From Pseudomonas leptonychotis (GTDB taxonomy: Bacteria; Pseudomonadota; Gammaproteobacteria; Pseudomonadales; Pseudomonadaceae): a DNA stretch of 64,000 bases. Shown here in pieces: positions 63,766-64,000 of this stretch. The translations under genes and the position numbers were made by a program. Every line of letters begins with the position of its first letter. Within the stretch, counting starts at the first letter, position 1. The notes under the pieces were generated by a model. The model saw only the letters and a list, made by a program, of their open reading frames with translations, was not told where the DNA came from and ran no database searches. The stretch covers positions 1,798,001 through 1,862,000 of the forward strand of contig NZ_RFLV01000001.1 of the NCBI RefSeq assembly GCF_004920405.1. Reading direction: 5' to 3'.

Positions 63766-64000
63766 TCAGTTATCCAGCACGGCTTCCAGGGTGATTTCGG
63801 CGTTCAATACCTTGGAGACCGGGCAACCAGTCTTGGCCGTTTCCACGGCTTTTTCAAAAGCAGTGCGGTCCGCGCCGGGGATTTTCGCCCGCAAGGACAG
63901 GTGCACGGCGGTGATGGCAAAGCCACCGTCCTGTTTGTCGAGGGTCACTTCGGCGCGGGTTTCGATGCTTTCAGCGGTCATCCCGGCGTCGCCGAGCTCC
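63766..64000 (-). CDS. OsmC/Ohr-family protein, C-terminal part (cut by window edge)
   Basis: The frame stays open to the window end and reads GELGDAGMTAESIETRAEVTLDK, then TGCPVSKVLNAEITLEAVLD. This is the C-terminal half of an OsmC-family thiol peroxidase, with the resolving cysteine in GCPVSK. The internal Met at 63981 is not the start. The N-terminal half, with the peroxidatic cysteine, lies outside the window. The function expected is detoxification of organic hydroperoxides. Confidence 0.88.
   Translation of the reverse strand, partial: ELGDAGMTAESIETRAEVTLDKQDGGFAITAVHLSLRAKIPGADRTAFEKAVETAKTGCPVSKVLNAEITLEAVLDN

Overview
The window is a stretch of a Pseudomonas chromosome. Gene content and order match the P. 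aeruginosa group: thrB–DUF2782–polA–ersA–engB–cytochrome c5/c4–dsbA–diguanylate cyclase, then ampDh2, kinB–algB and an Ivy-type lysozyme inhibitor, then plcB, recCBD, prlC–yheV and the gamma-carbonic anhydrase/HAD pair. Several of these blocks are not contiguous in P. aeruginosa as I recall it, so this is probably another species of the genus with rearrangements. No rRNA, tRNA, CRISPR array, prophage or insertion-sequence transposase was found.

Positions 1-12300 are housekeeping. They hold threonine synthesis, DNA polymerase I, the Spot42-position small RNA ErsA with a clear AlgU-type promoter, a ribosome-assembly GTPase, periplasmic cytochromes and DsbA, an EEP-family protein, a GGDEF protein, a CRY-DASH photolyase and a MarC protein. 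Positions 12280-21470 form an envelope block: an AmpDh2-like amidase, a nucleobase permease, the KinB–AlgB two-component system, and two sigma54-driven groups of small envelope genes. The first group is BON, DUF2383-like, DUF1328 and a degenerate Ivy. The second is DUF1328 and Ivy. Both sigma54 promoters carry the same upstream layout: two TGCA-N3-TGCA elements exactly 31 bp apart, about 70-75 bp before the -24 box. The first lies directly in front of algB, which makes AlgB (an NtrC-family protein) the obvious candidate activator.

Positions 21640-30500 hold a nucleoside-recognition membrane protein, a DUF5924-type protein, a VOC protein, an epimerase, an AraC regulator and a TAXI-type TRAP transporter. 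Positions 30500-41240 are an accessory type VI secretion island. It contains an orphan hcp behind a sigma54-like promoter with a palindromic TTGCGCA array, then vgrG, a large VasX-like candidate pore-forming effector, three paralogous membrane proteins that look like an expanded immunity set, and one further small membrane protein. Two of the paralogues are tandem near-copies with a 99-nt identical tract, and each has a long G run in its coding sequence.

Positions 41227-64000 hold the plcB–PPIase–coiled-coil operon, an M48 lipoprotein protease, a Na/Pi cotransporter-like protein and recC-recB-recD, with a palindromic repeat block between recB and recD. These are followed by two tandem solute-binding proteins, yheV–prlC, gamma-carbonic anhydrase–HAD, small envelope proteins, a lipoprotein peptidase and the end of an OsmC-family gene cut by the window edge. 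Interspersed palindromic repeats occur at 8011-8150, 23937-24118, 54136-54296 and 61770-61866.
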